A DNA stretch of 64,000 nt from contig JAZNPP010000034.1 in assembly GCA_045589695.1 (NCBI GenBank), positions 62,001 through 126,000 on the forward strand. The letters run 5' to 3'. Source of the stretch: HGM04593 sp045589695. GTDB lineage: Bacteria > Bacteroidota > Bacteroidia > Bacteroidales > Bacteroidaceae. Positions 8,746 to 18,114 of the stretch are shown here, piece by piece (position 1 is the first letter of the stretch; each line of letters starts with the position of its first letter). The notes under the pieces are model-generated. The model worked only from the letters and a program-made list of their open reading frames with translations, ran no database searches and was not told the origin of the DNA. A program made the position numbers and the translations under genes.

Positions 8746-9977
8746 GCTGTCTCGGTTTTCTCGTTGTTAATACTGCTGTTCTCTATCTCGTCCAGACTTT
8801 TGTTCGGGTTCGCGCTTGCTTTTTTCGCGTATCGGCTGACGCTCAGAATCATTCCGATGTACACGCAGTTTATGAGCATAGATGTTCCTCCCTGACTTAT
8901 GAGCGGCAGGGGCTGTCCTGTAACAAGGTCTCCTACGGATATATACATGTGCATCATAGCCTGCAGCGTGATAATCATTCCGATGCCCATTACGAGATAG
9001 GCCGGGTAGGGGTCTTCGCAGCGCCGGGCTATTTTCCCGCATCTGTAGAGAATAGTCATGTAGAGCAGCAGTACGACGACTCCGCCTATAAGACCAAGTT
9101 CCTCAATGATGATGGCATATATGAAATCGGAGTACGCATGCGGCAAGAAGTCGCGCTGTACCGAATTGCCTGGACCGCAACCGAAAATGTGGCTCGATGC
9201 GATGGCTATGTTCGCATATGTCCTCTGCTCATTCTTAATCTCATAATCTTCGGGCGTTACAGGCGTTTGCGACATAGCGTCTATTACTCGATGCTTCCAT
9301 GTTACAATCTTTCTCCCGAAAGAGCTGTCTTTCGCAGCGCTGTCAGGAGTAATCATGACCGCAGAAGCTCCGACAACCCCAATTACAATGGCCGTTCCTA
9401 AAATCATCAGCATCTGCTTGCCTGGGTAGCGGCTCACCAGCATCATTCCGTAAAGCGCGAGCAGTATTAGGAACGCTGTAGAGAAGTTCTCTTTTAAAAT
9501 AAGCAGTATAGGGAGTGCCGAATATATAAGTATCTTCTTTAAGGCAAAACGGTCTGTGCCGTTTTCGTCCTGGTGCTGCGACGTTATCAGCGCCGTCACC
9601 ATAACAAGTCCCATCTTGGCAAGCTCCATAGGCTGGAACGTGAACCCCATTATCTTAACCCAACGGGCGCTGTCGTTTATTCTCGAGCCTTCATCAATCT
9701 GCGCCCAGATGAGTCCGGCAAGACCTAAACCGTATATAATGTATGTTAGTCCTTTTATCCATGACACTTTCATGTTATGCATAATCCATACAACCACAGT
9801 TCCGGCTGCAATGAACACAGTGTGTTTGATGATAGGAAGCCAATAGTGTCCCGACTCAATCTGTCGGCTGGTCGCGCTGAACACCTCCACCCAAGAAATC
9901 GAGCACATTATAAAGAAGACAATCCATATCACTTTGTCCCCTTTGAACAATATCCTTTTTAACTCTTCGCCTCCCAT
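8742..9977 (-). CDS. ftsW: SEDS-family peptidoglycan polymerase FtsW
   Basis: Polytopic SEDS glycosyltransferase that polymerises lipid II at the septum together with FtsI. The 411 residues contain about ten membrane segments. The SEDS landmarks are visible: QPMELAKMGLVM (around residue 115), the extracellular loop with AIASSHIFGCGPGNS, DFIYAIIIEELGLIG, and the C-terminal GQPLPLISQGGTSML. FtsW rather than RodA is chosen because of its position between murD and murG. The tail after the last helix is hydrophilic and rich in Asn/Lys. Confidence 0.95.
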   Translation of the reverse strand: MGGEELKRILFKGDKVIWIVFFIMCSISWVEVFSATSRQIESGHYWLPIIKHTVFIAAGTVVVWIMHNMKVSWIKGLTYIIYGLGLAGLIWAQIDEGSRINDSARWVKIMGFTFQPMELAKMGLVMVTALITSQHQDENGTDRFALKKILIYSALPILLILKENFSTAFLILLALYGMMLVSRYPGKQMLMILGTAIVIGVVGASAVMITPDSAAKDSSFGRKIVTWKHRVIDAMSQTPVTPEDYEIKNEQRTYANIAIASSHIFGCGPGNSVQRDFLPHAYSDFIYAIIIEELGLIGGVVVLLLYMTILYRCGKIARRCEDPYPAYLVMGIGMIITLQAMMHMYISVGDLVTGQPLPLISQGGTSMLINCVYIGMILSVSRYAKKASANPNKSLDEIENSSINNEKTETA

Positions 9978-9983
9978 AATACT

Positions 9984-11315
9984 TTATAACTTGCATACAC
10001 ACTCTTTAAACTGCCTGCCTCTGTCCTCGTAGCTCTTGAACAGGTCAAAGCTTGCGCAACATGGACTGAGAAGCACCGTCTCGCCTCTTTTAGCCATGCG
10101 ATAGGCTTCATTCACGCACTCCTGCATTGAACGTGTGTCGGCGACAGGAATGCCGAAGCTGTCAAAAAAGGCGTGCAGCTTGCTGTTGTCGGCTCCCAGG
10201 AAAATGAGCCCGCTGCATTTCTCCTTTACAAGTTCCGCAATCTCGCTATAATCATTACCCTTATCTTTTCCGCCAAGAATAAGTATCGTTTTTGTTTTCA
10301 TGCTCTGCAGAGCATACCAGCAGCTGTTCACGTTCGTGGCTTTGGAGTCGTTTATGTATTCTACTCCGTTCACTTTGGCTACTTTTTCAAGGCGGTGTTC
10401 TACGCCTGTAAAGGTGCCGAGCGCTTCACGTATTTTCTCTTTCTGAATTCCAGCCACATTGGCCGAAATTCCTGCGGCCATAGAGTTGTAAAGGTTATGC
10501 TTGCCTGTCAAAGAGAGTTCCTCAAGCTCCATATTGAACGGAACGGGTTCCGTGAATATGATTTTCTCAGCTTCGGTATATGCGGCAGCCCCCTCGTGAC
10601 GTTTCTCTGCGAAAGGGTAAAGCTTGCCGTGCTTATACTTGGGCAGTTCCTCTTTTATTATCGGGTCATCGTTCCAGTATACGAATGCGTCCTCGGGAAG
10701 TTGATTCTGCAGAATACGCAGTTTCGCATCAATATAGTTTTGCATGTCGTATCCGTAGCGGTCGAGGTGGTCAGGGGTGATGTTCATAAGTACGGCCACG
10801 TTCGCTCGGAACTCGTACATGTTGTCGAGTTGGAAACTGCTCAGTTCAACAATGTAATAGTCTTTGTCTCCTTCAGCGACCTGCAAGGCAAGGCTTCTCC
10901 CGATGTTTCCCGCAAGGCCTACATCGAGCCCTGCTTCGCAGAATATGTGATATATCAGCGACGTGGTCGTGGTCTTTCCGTTGCTTCCGGTGACGCACAC
11001 CATCTTGGCCCTTGTATAGCGTCCCGCGAATTCAATTTCCGAAATAACGGGTATTCCGGCCTCCGCTATCTTTACTACAATTGGCGCTTCGTTGGGTATG
11101 CCCGGGCTCTTGATGACCTCTCCGGCACTCAGAATTATATCTTCGGAATGTCTTTTTTCCTCCCATGCGACCTCATGCTCGTCGAGCATCTGCTTGTATT
11201 TGTCTGCTATAGCGCCAAAGTCCGACACGAACACGTCGAATCCAAGCTTCTTCGCAAGCACGGCCGCTCCGCAACCGCTCTCTCCTCCGCCTAATATTAC
11301 AATTCTCTTCTCCAT
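9984..11315 (-). CDS. murD: UDP-N-acetylmuramoylalanine--D-glutamate ligase
   Basis: Cytosolic ATP-dependent ligase that adds D-Glu to UDP-MurNAc-L-Ala. The protein (443 aa from the chosen start) shows ILGGGESGCGAAVLAK, the P-loop GSNGKTTTTSLIYH, NITPDHLDRYGYDMQNY and INDSKATNVNSCWYAL. The reading frame stays open for 40 more codons upstream, but that part lies inside mraY and is not MurD-like. The ATG at 11315 overlaps the mraY stop as TAATG and gives the usual N-terminus MEKRIVILGGGESG. Confidence 0.96.
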   Translation of the reverse strand: MEKRIVILGGGESGCGAAVLAKKLGFDVFVSDFGAIADKYKQMLDEHEVAWEEKRHSEDIILSAGEVIKSPGIPNEAPIVVKIAEAGIPVISEIEFAGRYTRAKMVCVTGSNGKTTTTSLIYHIFCEAGLDVGLAGNIGRSLALQVAEGDKDYYIVELSSFQLDNMYEFRANVAVLMNITPDHLDRYGYDMQNYIDAKLRILQNQLPEDAFVYWNDDPIIKEELPKYKHGKLYPFAEKRHEGAAAYTEAEKIIFTEPVPFNMELEELSLTGKHNLYNSMAAGISANVAGIQKEKIREALGTFTGVEHRLEKVAKVNGVEYINDSKATNVNSCWYALQSMKTKTILILGGKDKGNDYSEIAELVKEKCSGLIFLGADNSKLHAFFDSFGIPVADTRSMQECVNEAYRMAKRGETVLLSPCCASFDLFKSYEDRGRQFKECVCKL

Positions 11316-12574
11316 TATCTTATCTTCAGTGTCATAAGCGTTATGACAGCCATAATGATTGTTACAATCCAAAAACGTATGGTTATTTTCGCCTCGTGTA
11401 TAGGTCTTTCCGGCCCTTTCAAAAGGTATGCGCACTCCTTGTCGAGCTTCTCTTCACCTATGTTGTAGTGATGGTGAAGCGGGGCTCTGCGGAAAATTCT
11501 CTGCTTAACGCCCTTCTTCTTGCCTCTCTTGAAGTATGCGACCTGCATTATTACGGACAAATTCTCGGCTACGAATATTCCGCAAAGCAGTATCAGCAGA
11601 ATCTCCTTGTGTATTAGTATCGCAATGACGCCTATTATGCCGCCGATGGTGAGGCTGCCTGTGTCGCCCATGAACAGCTGTGCCGGGAATGCGTTGTACC
11701 ACAGGAAGCCTATGAGGGCTCCTATGAACGCAAACGTGAATACCACAACCTCTTCGATTCCGGGCAAGAACATTATGTTGAAGTATTCTGCCCAATTGAC
11801 GTGGCTCGATATATATGCAAGCAGGGCAAGAGCGACGCCTATTATAGCTGCGTTTCCAGCCAGCATACCGTCCATGCCGTCGTTAAGGTTGGCGCCGTTT
11901 GATACAGCGGTTACTATAAGTATAGTGACTATGACAAAAAGAATCCAGCCGGCCTCCTCTTTGTACTCGCCGCAGAACGACATTATCTCGCTGTAGTCGA
12001 GATTGTGGTTCTTAATGAACGGGATAGTGGTTTTGTTCAGTTTCTCAGGGGTCTTCTTATGATATACCTCTTCGGTGTTGTTCGCTTTCTCCACAGTCAC
12101 GTTTTCGCGCATGACAGCCTGCGGGCTCAAGTAGAGCGTGATGCCAATGAAGAGTCCTAAGCCTGCTTGCGCAATGATTTTCGTCTTGCCCGATATTCCG
12201 TCCTTGTTCTTCTTGAATGTCTTTATGTAGTCGTCGGCAAAGCCCAGAATACCCAGCCATACAGTCGTGACAAGCAAAAGAATCATGTAGACATTGTTCA
12301 GTCTTCCTACGAGCAGACACGGAACAAGTATCGCAATTATTACAATGATGCCTCCCATTGTAGGAACGCCCGCCTTGAGGTTGTTCTTGTCAAAATCACG
12401 CAGGGTCTCCGTTATCTGCTTCTTTTTGAAGTATTTGATAAGTCCGCTTCCGCACCACGCCGATATAATCAGCGACAGCACTATGGCAAGCAGCGACCTG
12501 AACGAGGTGTATGTAAGCAGTCTCGCTCCCGGGAGGTCCGTATCCTTTAGCAGGTCAAAAATGTAATGCAGCAT
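11315..12574 (-). CDS. mraY: Phospho-N-acetylmuramoyl-pentapeptide transferase
   Basis: Integral membrane enzyme that moves phospho-MurNAc-pentapeptide from UDP to undecaprenyl phosphate, making lipid I. The 419 residues form about ten membrane helices. Family motifs include GVPTMGG, GFADDYIKTFKKNKDG (Mg-binding Asp pair), NGANLNDGMDGMLAG and the Asp/His motif LHHHY (RRAPLHHHYNIG). It is longer than the usual 360 aa because of an insertion of about 60 residues around residues 155-215, a form usual in Bacteroidota. The gene sits 4 nt downstream of murE. Confidence 0.96.
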   Translation of the reverse strand: MLHYIFDLLKDTDLPGARLLTYTSFRSLLAIVLSLIISAWCGSGLIKYFKKKQITETLRDFDKNNLKAGVPTMGGIIVIIAILVPCLLVGRLNNVYMILLLVTTVWLGILGFADDYIKTFKKNKDGISGKTKIIAQAGLGLFIGITLYLSPQAVMRENVTVEKANNTEEVYHKKTPEKLNKTTIPFIKNHNLDYSEIMSFCGEYKEEAGWILFVIVTILIVTAVSNGANLNDGMDGMLAGNAAIIGVALALLAYISSHVNWAEYFNIMFLPGIEEVVVFTFAFIGALIGFLWYNAFPAQLFMGDTGSLTIGGIIGVIAILIHKEILLILLCGIFVAENLSVIMQVAYFKRGKKKGVKQRIFRRAPLHHHYNIGEEKLDKECAYLLKGPERPIHEAKITIRFWIVTIIMAVITLMTLKIR

Positions 12575-12578
12575 AATG

Positions 12579-14033
12579 TCAGATATTAAAAATTTCTCTT
12601 ATAACCTCCTTGTCGTCAAAGTGGTGCTTCACTCCCTTTATCTCTTGATAGTCCTCATGGCCTTTTCCTGCTACAACCACGACGTCGCCCTTCTTTGCCA
12701 ACGAGCAGGCTACTCTTATAGCTTCTTTGCGGTCTGCTATTGACAGCACGTCCCTCTTCTGCTCATCGTTGAGGCCTGCGAGCATGTCGTTGATGATGTC
12801 CTGAGGCTCTTCGTTGCGAGGATTGTCCGAGGTGAGAATGACTTTGTTGCTGTTTTTGACAGCTTCCTGTGCCATAATGGGGCGTTTGCCTTTGTCGCGA
12901 TTGCCGCCTGCGCCTATAACAGTGATAATATCTCCATTCCCATGCAGTACCTCTTTTACCGTTCCCAGCACATTCTTTATAGCATCGGGAGTGTGCGCAT
13001 AGTCTACGACAGCGGTTACTCCATTAGGCGAGTGTATGGTCTCGAAACGCCCTGAAACGGGTTTGAGCATGCTCAGCACGCGCAGTACATCTTCCGGGTC
13101 TTTGCCCAATTCAATGGCAGCTCCGAATATCGCAAGCAGGTTGCTTATGTTAAAACGTCCTGTCAGCAATGTGTTGAACTCTCTATTGTTGAACTCCAGA
13201 ATCATTCCGTCGAGGTGCGTTTCTACAAGGCGCGCCTTGTAGTCGCACATGGTTCTCGTGGAATAGCTCTTTATGTCGGCGCGGCAGTTCTGTACCATTA
13301 CAGGGCCGTTCTTGTCGTCAAGGTTTGTTATGGCGAAAGCGTTGCGGGGCAGGTCGTCGAAGAAGCGCTTCTTGGCCTTCAGATAGTTCTCCATGTTCTC
13401 ATGGAAATCCATGTGGTCACGTGTCAGGTTGGTGAAAATGGCCCCGGCGAACTCGAGTCCGCTTACTCTTGACTGCGCAAGCGCATGCGAACTGACCTCC
13501 ATGAAGGCATACTCGCATCCCGCCTCGACCATTTTCGCAAGCAGCTTGTTCAATGAAATAGGGTCGGGAGTAGTATGTGTCGATGGATATGCCGTGCCGT
13601 CCACATAATTGCATACGGTAGAGAGCAGTCCGCATTTGTGTCCCATTTCACTGAAAAGGGCATATAGCAACGTCGCGATTGTGGTCTTTCCGTTTGTTCC
13701 TGTTACGCCTACCAGCTTCAGTTTCTCTGTGGGTTTGCCGTAGAATGTCGTAGCCAGCTTGCCTGTGACGCTCTGCGTATCGGCCAACGTTATATATGCA
13801 ATTTCAGGGTTCTGCTTTTCCGGCAGAACTTCACAGACTATCGCCACGGCTCCTCTCTCTTCGGCTGTGGCTATGTAGGCGTGTCCGTCGGTCTGCGTTC
13901 CTCGTACGGCAATGAACATATCGCCTTTCCGCACAAGGCGTGAGTCAATGTTTATTCCAAGCACATCGACCTCATCCTTTGGCATGACCAAATGGGTGTA
14001 TTGTATCTCTTTTAACAGTTCGCTGAGTATCAT
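12579..14033 (-). CDS. murE: UDP-MurNAc-L-Ala-D-Glu--meso-diaminopimelate ligase
   Basis: Adds the third residue of the stem peptide. The specificity motif DNPRNE (in TSDNPRNEEPQDI) marks a meso-diaminopimelate ligase rather than a lysine-adding one. Other motifs are the P-loop GTNGKTTIATLLYAL and DYAHTPDAIKNVL. The frame begins 12 codons earlier, but that extension is low-complexity. The ATG at 14033 yields MILSELLKEIQ, the normal MurE N-terminus, with AAGGAT upstream, giving 484 aa. It starts 32 nt after the ftsI stop. Confidence 0.96.
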   Translation of the reverse strand: MILSELLKEIQYTHLVMPKDEVDVLGINIDSRLVRKGDMFIAVRGTQTDGHAYIATAEERGAVAIVCEVLPEKQNPEIAYITLADTQSVTGKLATTFYGKPTEKLKLVGVTGTNGKTTIATLLYALFSEMGHKCGLLSTVCNYVDGTAYPSTHTTPDPISLNKLLAKMVEAGCEYAFMEVSSHALAQSRVSGLEFAGAIFTNLTRDHMDFHENMENYLKAKKRFFDDLPRNAFAITNLDDKNGPVMVQNCRADIKSYSTRTMCDYKARLVETHLDGMILEFNNREFNTLLTGRFNISNLLAIFGAAIELGKDPEDVLRVLSMLKPVSGRFETIHSPNGVTAVVDYAHTPDAIKNVLGTVKEVLHGNGDIITVIGAGGNRDKGKRPIMAQEAVKNSNKVILTSDNPRNEEPQDIINDMLAGLNDEQKRDVLSIADRKEAIRVACSLAKKGDVVVVAGKGHEDYQEIKGVKHHFDDKEVIREIFNI

Positions 14034-14065
14034 ATTCTTTTTTTTATCCTTATTAATATATATTA

Positions 14066-16309
14066 TCAAGGCGCTAAAGTCAGTTTGACCGTTCTTTTGC
14101 CTCGTACTGCAGTTCCGGCAATTACGCTTTGTGATTTTACAATCCCGTAGCCGCTTATCTCCACGTCGAGGCCTGCCTGCTGCATAAGATATACTGCATC
14201 CTTTGCGCCCATTCCTCTTACGTCGGGAACGGAATTCTCTTTTATCACCCTGTTCTTGTATTCATATATGCTGTCATTCTCAAAATTGACCCTTCCCCAC
14301 ATCTCCTCCTCGAAGGCTGTCTGTGCCTTAAAACTGTCCGACATCGGGAAACCGATTTTCTTAAGTACGGTCCCCGCTTCGGTAATGTTTCCTGTCTTTA
14401 CCTTCGGCGCAATGCTGTGTACCGTGTCGATAACGGCGTCAATAGGGGCAGAATAGCTTTTTGCCATAATCTTCTCGGCAATCTCCTTGAAGGCTACCGC
14501 AGCGCTGTTTCCGCCGCCAAGCTTTATCCTGAGAGAATCGGGACGAGTATCCTGTTTCTGGTCATACACCATCTGAATCAGCAGGGTGTATTGCGGTTTT
14601 TCGGCTGGGAAGAAGCCGCAGAAACTCATCATTTTCTCGCTGTTGTCGTACTTGCCTGTTATTGAATTGGGTATGTTGGCAGTGCCGGTCTTTCCCGCTA
14701 TGAGCATCATGTCCGACTTGGCTCTCCAGCCTGTACCTTTCTTGCCATTGACGACGTCTACAAGGAAACTTGTTATAGTGTCGGCTGTAGCCTTTGATAT
14801 AAGATGTTCGTTAAGCACCTTTGTAGGGTACTCTTCAATGGTCTTCCCATTCTTTATTATGGCTTTGACAAGTCTTGGCCGCATCTGTTTTCCGTCGTTC
14901 GCTATCGTATTGTAGAACGAAAGGATGTTTATTCCGGTCATTCCCACCGCGTATCCATAGGACATTGAGTTCAGGCTGAATCCGTTCCATCTTTTTGTTC
15001 CGGGCATTGTGAGGTACGGCGTCATTTCGCTCTCGATAAGTTTGTAGTTCTCGGTAAGCCCAAAGCGGACAAGCGTGTTCGTGTACTGTTCAGGGTCGTT
15101 GCCGTACGCCTTCTTTATGTACTGCACCATGCTTATGTTTGACGAGTATTTCAAAGCTTCGGACATGCTGTATTTGCCTGTGCCGTTGTCGCTGTACGCC
15201 TCGTCTCTGACAGGTTTGCCGTTGAAATAGCACACCTTGCTCTTGTATGCGGTGACCGAGTCTTTTGATGTCAGTCGTCCGTCTTCCAATGCGGCTGTCA
15301 GCGCTACGGTCTTGAATATCGAGCCCGGCTCCATAAGGCGGCAGAACGCATGGTTGGGAGTGGGGTTGTTCTGTATGTTCTCGACGGTCTCGGCATATAC
15401 GCCCTCTTCAAGCTTGGTCAGGTTTACGACAGCCTTGATATCACCGCTCTTCGTCTCCATTAGAATTGCCCACCCTGCAGGCAAACGGTGGCGTTTAAGT
15501 ACCTTCTTGACAGCATTCTCGCAAATGTCGAGCATGTCGGAGCTGATAGTCGTCTGCAAATCCATGCCGTTCTGCGCAGGCTTGTCTACTTTCAGGATGA
15601 ACCTTCCGCCGGTCTTTTCTTTTCGTCCAGCTCCGGGGATTCCCCTCAGGTAGCTGTCGTATTTCTGTTCAAGCCCGTTTACCTCTTCTATCTCATTCTT
15701 GTTCTTGTCGGTAGTCTTGCGAACAATGCCGAATGTGCTCATGCCTATGTCGCCGAAGATGTTTTTTCGTTGTATCTCCTCTTCGACAATGATTCCGCTG
15801 TACTTCTTGCCCATCCTTATTATGGGCAGTTCGAGAATTCTTTGGTATTGCGTGTACGATATTTTGCGGTTATAAAGCCAATGGTATCTCTTTTTGTTCC
15901 TGAAACCGTAGCTCAGGTCTTTTTCAAAGCTCTCGACGCTTTTGTTGGGAAATATCTCGTTGAGTCCCACGCAAAGGCTGTGCATATCGGCTCTCCAAAT
16001 AGAATCCTTCTTGTGTCTTGTCTCCTTTTCGTCCGTCTTGTTTCTTCTGTTGTAATAGTCGAAGTCAATATGTATCTTGTATAAAGGCAAGGTACTCACC
16101 ATGAGTTCTCCGTTGTCGTTGAGAATGTTTCCTCGTTGAGGCTCTATTGATACGGGGTGTATGTTCTTGTTCTTTACCGTCTCCCAGAATTCACGTTCCT
16201 TGAACATCACAACCAATATGTTGCCGATGATTACAAGGGCAAACATCGTAAAACCGAACAACACTATAAGGTTGTAGCGGAGGATTGTGTTATCACGGAA
16301 CTTGAACAT
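14066..16309 (-). CDS. ftsI: Septal transpeptidase FtsI (class B PBP) with C-terminal PASTA domain
   Basis: Septum-specific D,D-transpeptidase that crosslinks the glycan made by FtsW. The 747 residues comprise a short cytoplasmic start, one membrane helix (about residues 12-35), a class B dimerisation region, and a transpeptidase domain with SxxK at S330/K333 (EPGSIFKT), SxN at S389-N391 (YSSN) and KTG at 540-542 (AGKTGTAN). A PASTA domain covers about residues 690-747 (NSVPDVRGMGAKDAVYLMQQ). PASTA on FtsI is common in Bacteroidota and Firmicutes but absent in E. coli. Confidence 0.95.
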   Translation of the reverse strand: MFKFRDNTILRYNLIVLFGFTMFALVIIGNILVVMFKEREFWETVKNKNIHPVSIEPQRGNILNDNGELMVSTLPLYKIHIDFDYYNRRNKTDEKETRHKKDSIWRADMHSLCVGLNEIFPNKSVESFEKDLSYGFRNKKRYHWLYNRKISYTQYQRILELPIIRMGKKYSGIIVEEEIQRKNIFGDIGMSTFGIVRKTTDKNKNEIEEVNGLEQKYDSYLRGIPGAGRKEKTGGRFILKVDKPAQNGMDLQTTISSDMLDICENAVKKVLKRHRLPAGWAILMETKSGDIKAVVNLTKLEEGVYAETVENIQNNPTPNHAFCRLMEPGSIFKTVALTAALEDGRLTSKDSVTAYKSKVCYFNGKPVRDEAYSDNGTGKYSMSEALKYSSNISMVQYIKKAYGNDPEQYTNTLVRFGLTENYKLIESEMTPYLTMPGTKRWNGFSLNSMSYGYAVGMTGINILSFYNTIANDGKQMRPRLVKAIIKNGKTIEEYPTKVLNEHLISKATADTITSFLVDVVNGKKGTGWRAKSDMMLIAGKTGTANIPNSITGKYDNSEKMMSFCGFFPAEKPQYTLLIQMVYDQKQDTRPDSLRIKLGGGNSAAVAFKEIAEKIMAKSYSAPIDAVIDTVHSIAPKVKTGNITEAGTVLKKIGFPMSDSFKAQTAFEEEMWGRVNFENDSIYEYKNRVIKENSVPDVRGMGAKDAVYLMQQAGLDVEISGYGIVKSQSVIAGTAVRGKRTVKLTLAP

Positions 16310-16338
16310 TGTCGTATTGTTATTGCTTATTATGTTTT

Positions 16339-16686
16339 TCAGTCTTTGTATATCGTATATGTAGGCTTTGTCGCAACTTTGATTTCGCTGTTGTTCTCTT
16401 TCAGGCAGTTTTCAATCTCTGTCTGTCTGCTCTGGTACGAGAACTCGCTCTTTAGTGTGAGCAGGTTGTTTTTCAACTTGTCTCTTTTTTTCGTGAGGCG
16501 GTCTATTTTCAATAGCTCCTGTTCATACTCGTAGCGGTTGCTGACATAAATGAACGAATAGAGCACAATGAGCGCGAGCAGCCACGCGTTCTCCGTGATT
16601 ATCTTGCTCGCGAAGATGCGTCCTCCCATTATGGAGTTTATTATGCCTCCTCTCTTTTTCTTCTTTTTGTCGTTATTCTCCCCCAT
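16339..16686 (-). CDS. ftsL: FtsL-like cell division protein
   Basis: A 115-residue bitopic protein between rsmH and ftsI, the place always held by ftsL. It has a basic start (DKKKKKRGG), one membrane helix (WLLALIVLYSFIYVSNRYEY) and a periplasmic coiled-coil stretch (LLKIDRLTKKRDKLKNN and beyond), which is the FtsL/DivIC layout. FtsL sequences diverge too far to show motifs, so the assignment rests on topology and synteny. It should form a complex with FtsQ and an FtsB/DivIC partner and help activate FtsW/FtsI. Confidence 0.82.
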   Translation of the reverse strand: MGENNDKKKKKRGGIINSIMGGRIFASKIITENAWLLALIVLYSFIYVSNRYEYEQELLKIDRLTKKRDKLKNNLLTLKSEFSYQSRQTEIENCLKENNSEIKVATKPTYTIYKD

Positions 16687-16693
16687 TTTGCCG

Positions 16694-17599
16694 CTATTTC
16701 TTGATTGCTATTCTCAGTTTCGCACTCCGTGAACGAGGATTTGCGTTAAGTTCGTCGTCGGCCGGCACAATGACTTTCTTCATCTCGAACGGTGACGTAG
16801 AGTTTCCGAAGAAGTCCTTCTCTGTCTTGCCTTCAAAATTCCCGCTCTTCATGAAGTTCTTTACAATACGGTCTTCTAACGAGTGGTATGTTATGACGAC
16901 AAGGCGTCCGCCTGGTTTGAGCAGGTCTTTTGCGCTTATGAGCATCTGCTGCAAGGCCTCAATCTCTTTGTTTATCTCAATTCGCAGAGCTTGGAACACC
17001 TTTGCCATCTCTTTCTTTTCACGTTGCGGCGGGCAGAACGGCTTGGCAAGCTCTATAAGCTCGTTCACTCTTTCTATCGGCTTTGCGGCTCTTGCCTTAA
17101 CGATTCTTGCGGCAAGCTTGCGCGCGAAATTCAGCTCTCCGTACAGCTTGAATATTCTTGCAAGCTCTTCTTCCGGCGCTTTGTTAAGCAGATCGGCTGC
17201 GGTCTCTCCTCCACGTTTGTTCATGCGCATGTCGAGCGCTGAGTCAAAACGGAACGAAAAGCCTCGCGTCTCGTCGTCGAAGTGGTGTCCCGAAACGCCG
17301 AGGTCTGCAAGGATGGCATCAACCTCTGTCGTTTCGTGGTAACGCATGAAGTTATAGATGAAGCGGAAGTTTCCACGGACAAAAGTGAAGCGGTCGTCCT
17401 CAGGGGCATTCTTCTCGGCATCCTCGTCCTGGTCAAAGCTGTAAAGAGAACCCTTCTCGCCAAGCCTTGAAAGAATCTCTTTGGAATGACCGCCGCCTCC
17501 GAAGGTTACGTCAATACAGATGTCGCCGGGCATTATCTGCATCCCGTCTACGCTCTCTTTGAGCAGCACCGGCGTGTGATATACATTATTCTCGTTCAT
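16694..17599 (-). CDS. rsmH: 16S rRNA (cytosine-1402-N4)-methyltransferase
   Basis: SAM-dependent methylation of C1402 in the 16S rRNA P site. The 301-aa protein shows YHTPVLLKESVDGM at the N-terminus, the SAM loop IDVTFGGGGHSKEIL, ADLGVSGHHFDDETRGFSFR, and the C-terminal VITYHSLEDRIVKNFM and NPRSRSAKLRIA, all standard for RsmH/MraW. It overlaps the upstream mraZ by 14 nt and precedes ftsL by 7 nt, so it is in the same transcript as the division genes. Confidence 0.97.
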   Translation of the reverse strand: MNENNVYHTPVLLKESVDGMQIMPGDICIDVTFGGGGHSKEILSRLGEKGSLYSFDQDEDAEKNAPEDDRFTFVRGNFRFIYNFMRYHETTEVDAILADLGVSGHHFDDETRGFSFRFDSALDMRMNKRGGETAADLLNKAPEEELARIFKLYGELNFARKLAARIVKARAAKPIERVNELIELAKPFCPPQREKKEMAKVFQALRIEINKEIEALQQMLISAKDLLKPGGRLVVITYHSLEDRIVKNFMKSGNFEGKTEKDFFGNSTSPFEMKKVIVPADDELNANPRSRSAKLRIAIKK

Positions 17600-18053
17600 C
17601 TTTGCCTCCTTCCGCAGTCATTATCTTTTCGAACTCGCTGCTGAACTCCTCCGGAGTCATAAACGGCTTTTCGAGTTTTTCCTTCGCCCAAATCTCTATT
17701 GTATCGTCCATGCCGATGAAGCGGACCTCTTGCTTTATGCCGGCAAGGCCCATGTATCTTTTCGGCAACAATATTCGTCCGTTGCTGTCAATGCTCATTT
17801 CCTCAACGTCGGCAACGAACTGACGGAATATCATCTGGTGCCTTGAATTCCATTTATCGAGCTTGGAGCGCAGAATATTCAGCTGCTCGTTCCAGCTTTC
17901 GAGGGGGTAGAGTACAAGGCAGTCCTGATATACGTCTTTGCGCAACATAACCTTGTCGCACCCTCCGTTCTGGAGAATGCGACGGAAACAAGCGGGTATG
18001 AAAACCCTGCCTTTGTTGTCCGTTTTTGCCTCTATGTTGCCGATAAAACGCAT
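17586..18053 (-). CDS. mraZ: Transcriptional regulator MraZ
   Basis: First gene of the division/wall cluster. MraZ is an AbrB-type (SpoVT/AbrB) DNA-binding protein that forms rings and binds direct repeats upstream of its own gene; in E. coli it represses the cluster. The 155 residues contain the two family halves: GNIEAKTDNKGRVFIPACFR near the start and MSIDSNGRILLPKRYM near residue 85, each with the DxxGR core. Two GTGGGGAATT boxes sit 42-61 bp before its ATG, as expected for autoregulation. Its 3' end overlaps rsmH. Confidence 0.95.
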   Translation of the reverse strand: MRFIGNIEAKTDNKGRVFIPACFRRILQNGGCDKVMLRKDVYQDCLVLYPLESWNEQLNILRSKLDKWNSRHQMIFRQFVADVEEMSIDSNGRILLPKRYMGLAGIKQEVRFIGMDDTIEIWAKEKLEKPFMTPEEFSSEFEKIMTAEGGKDERE

Positions 18054-18094
18054 ATATTCCTCTCTAATTTATATAATTCGTTCCAAAATTACAT

Positions 18095-18114
18095 AATTCC
18101 CCACAATTCCCCAC
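18095..18114 (-). promoter_or_regulatory. Two tandem MraZ-type operator boxes
   Basis: On the minus strand, GTGGGGAATT occurs twice in direct succession with a 10-bp period, so both copies face the same side of the helix. Known MraZ targets are directly repeated GTGGG-type boxes with about 10-bp spacing in front of mraZ. A near -7 element (TAAAATTTG, one base longer than consensus) abuts the boxes at 18114-18122. Binding here would block or modulate the cluster promoter. Confidence 0.72.

Noticed and set aside
10173..11294. Long open frame (373 codons) on the plus strand
   Set aside because: It lies fully antisense to murD, has a Phe/Tyr/Val-rich random composition and no known motif; it mirrors the codon pattern of the real gene.
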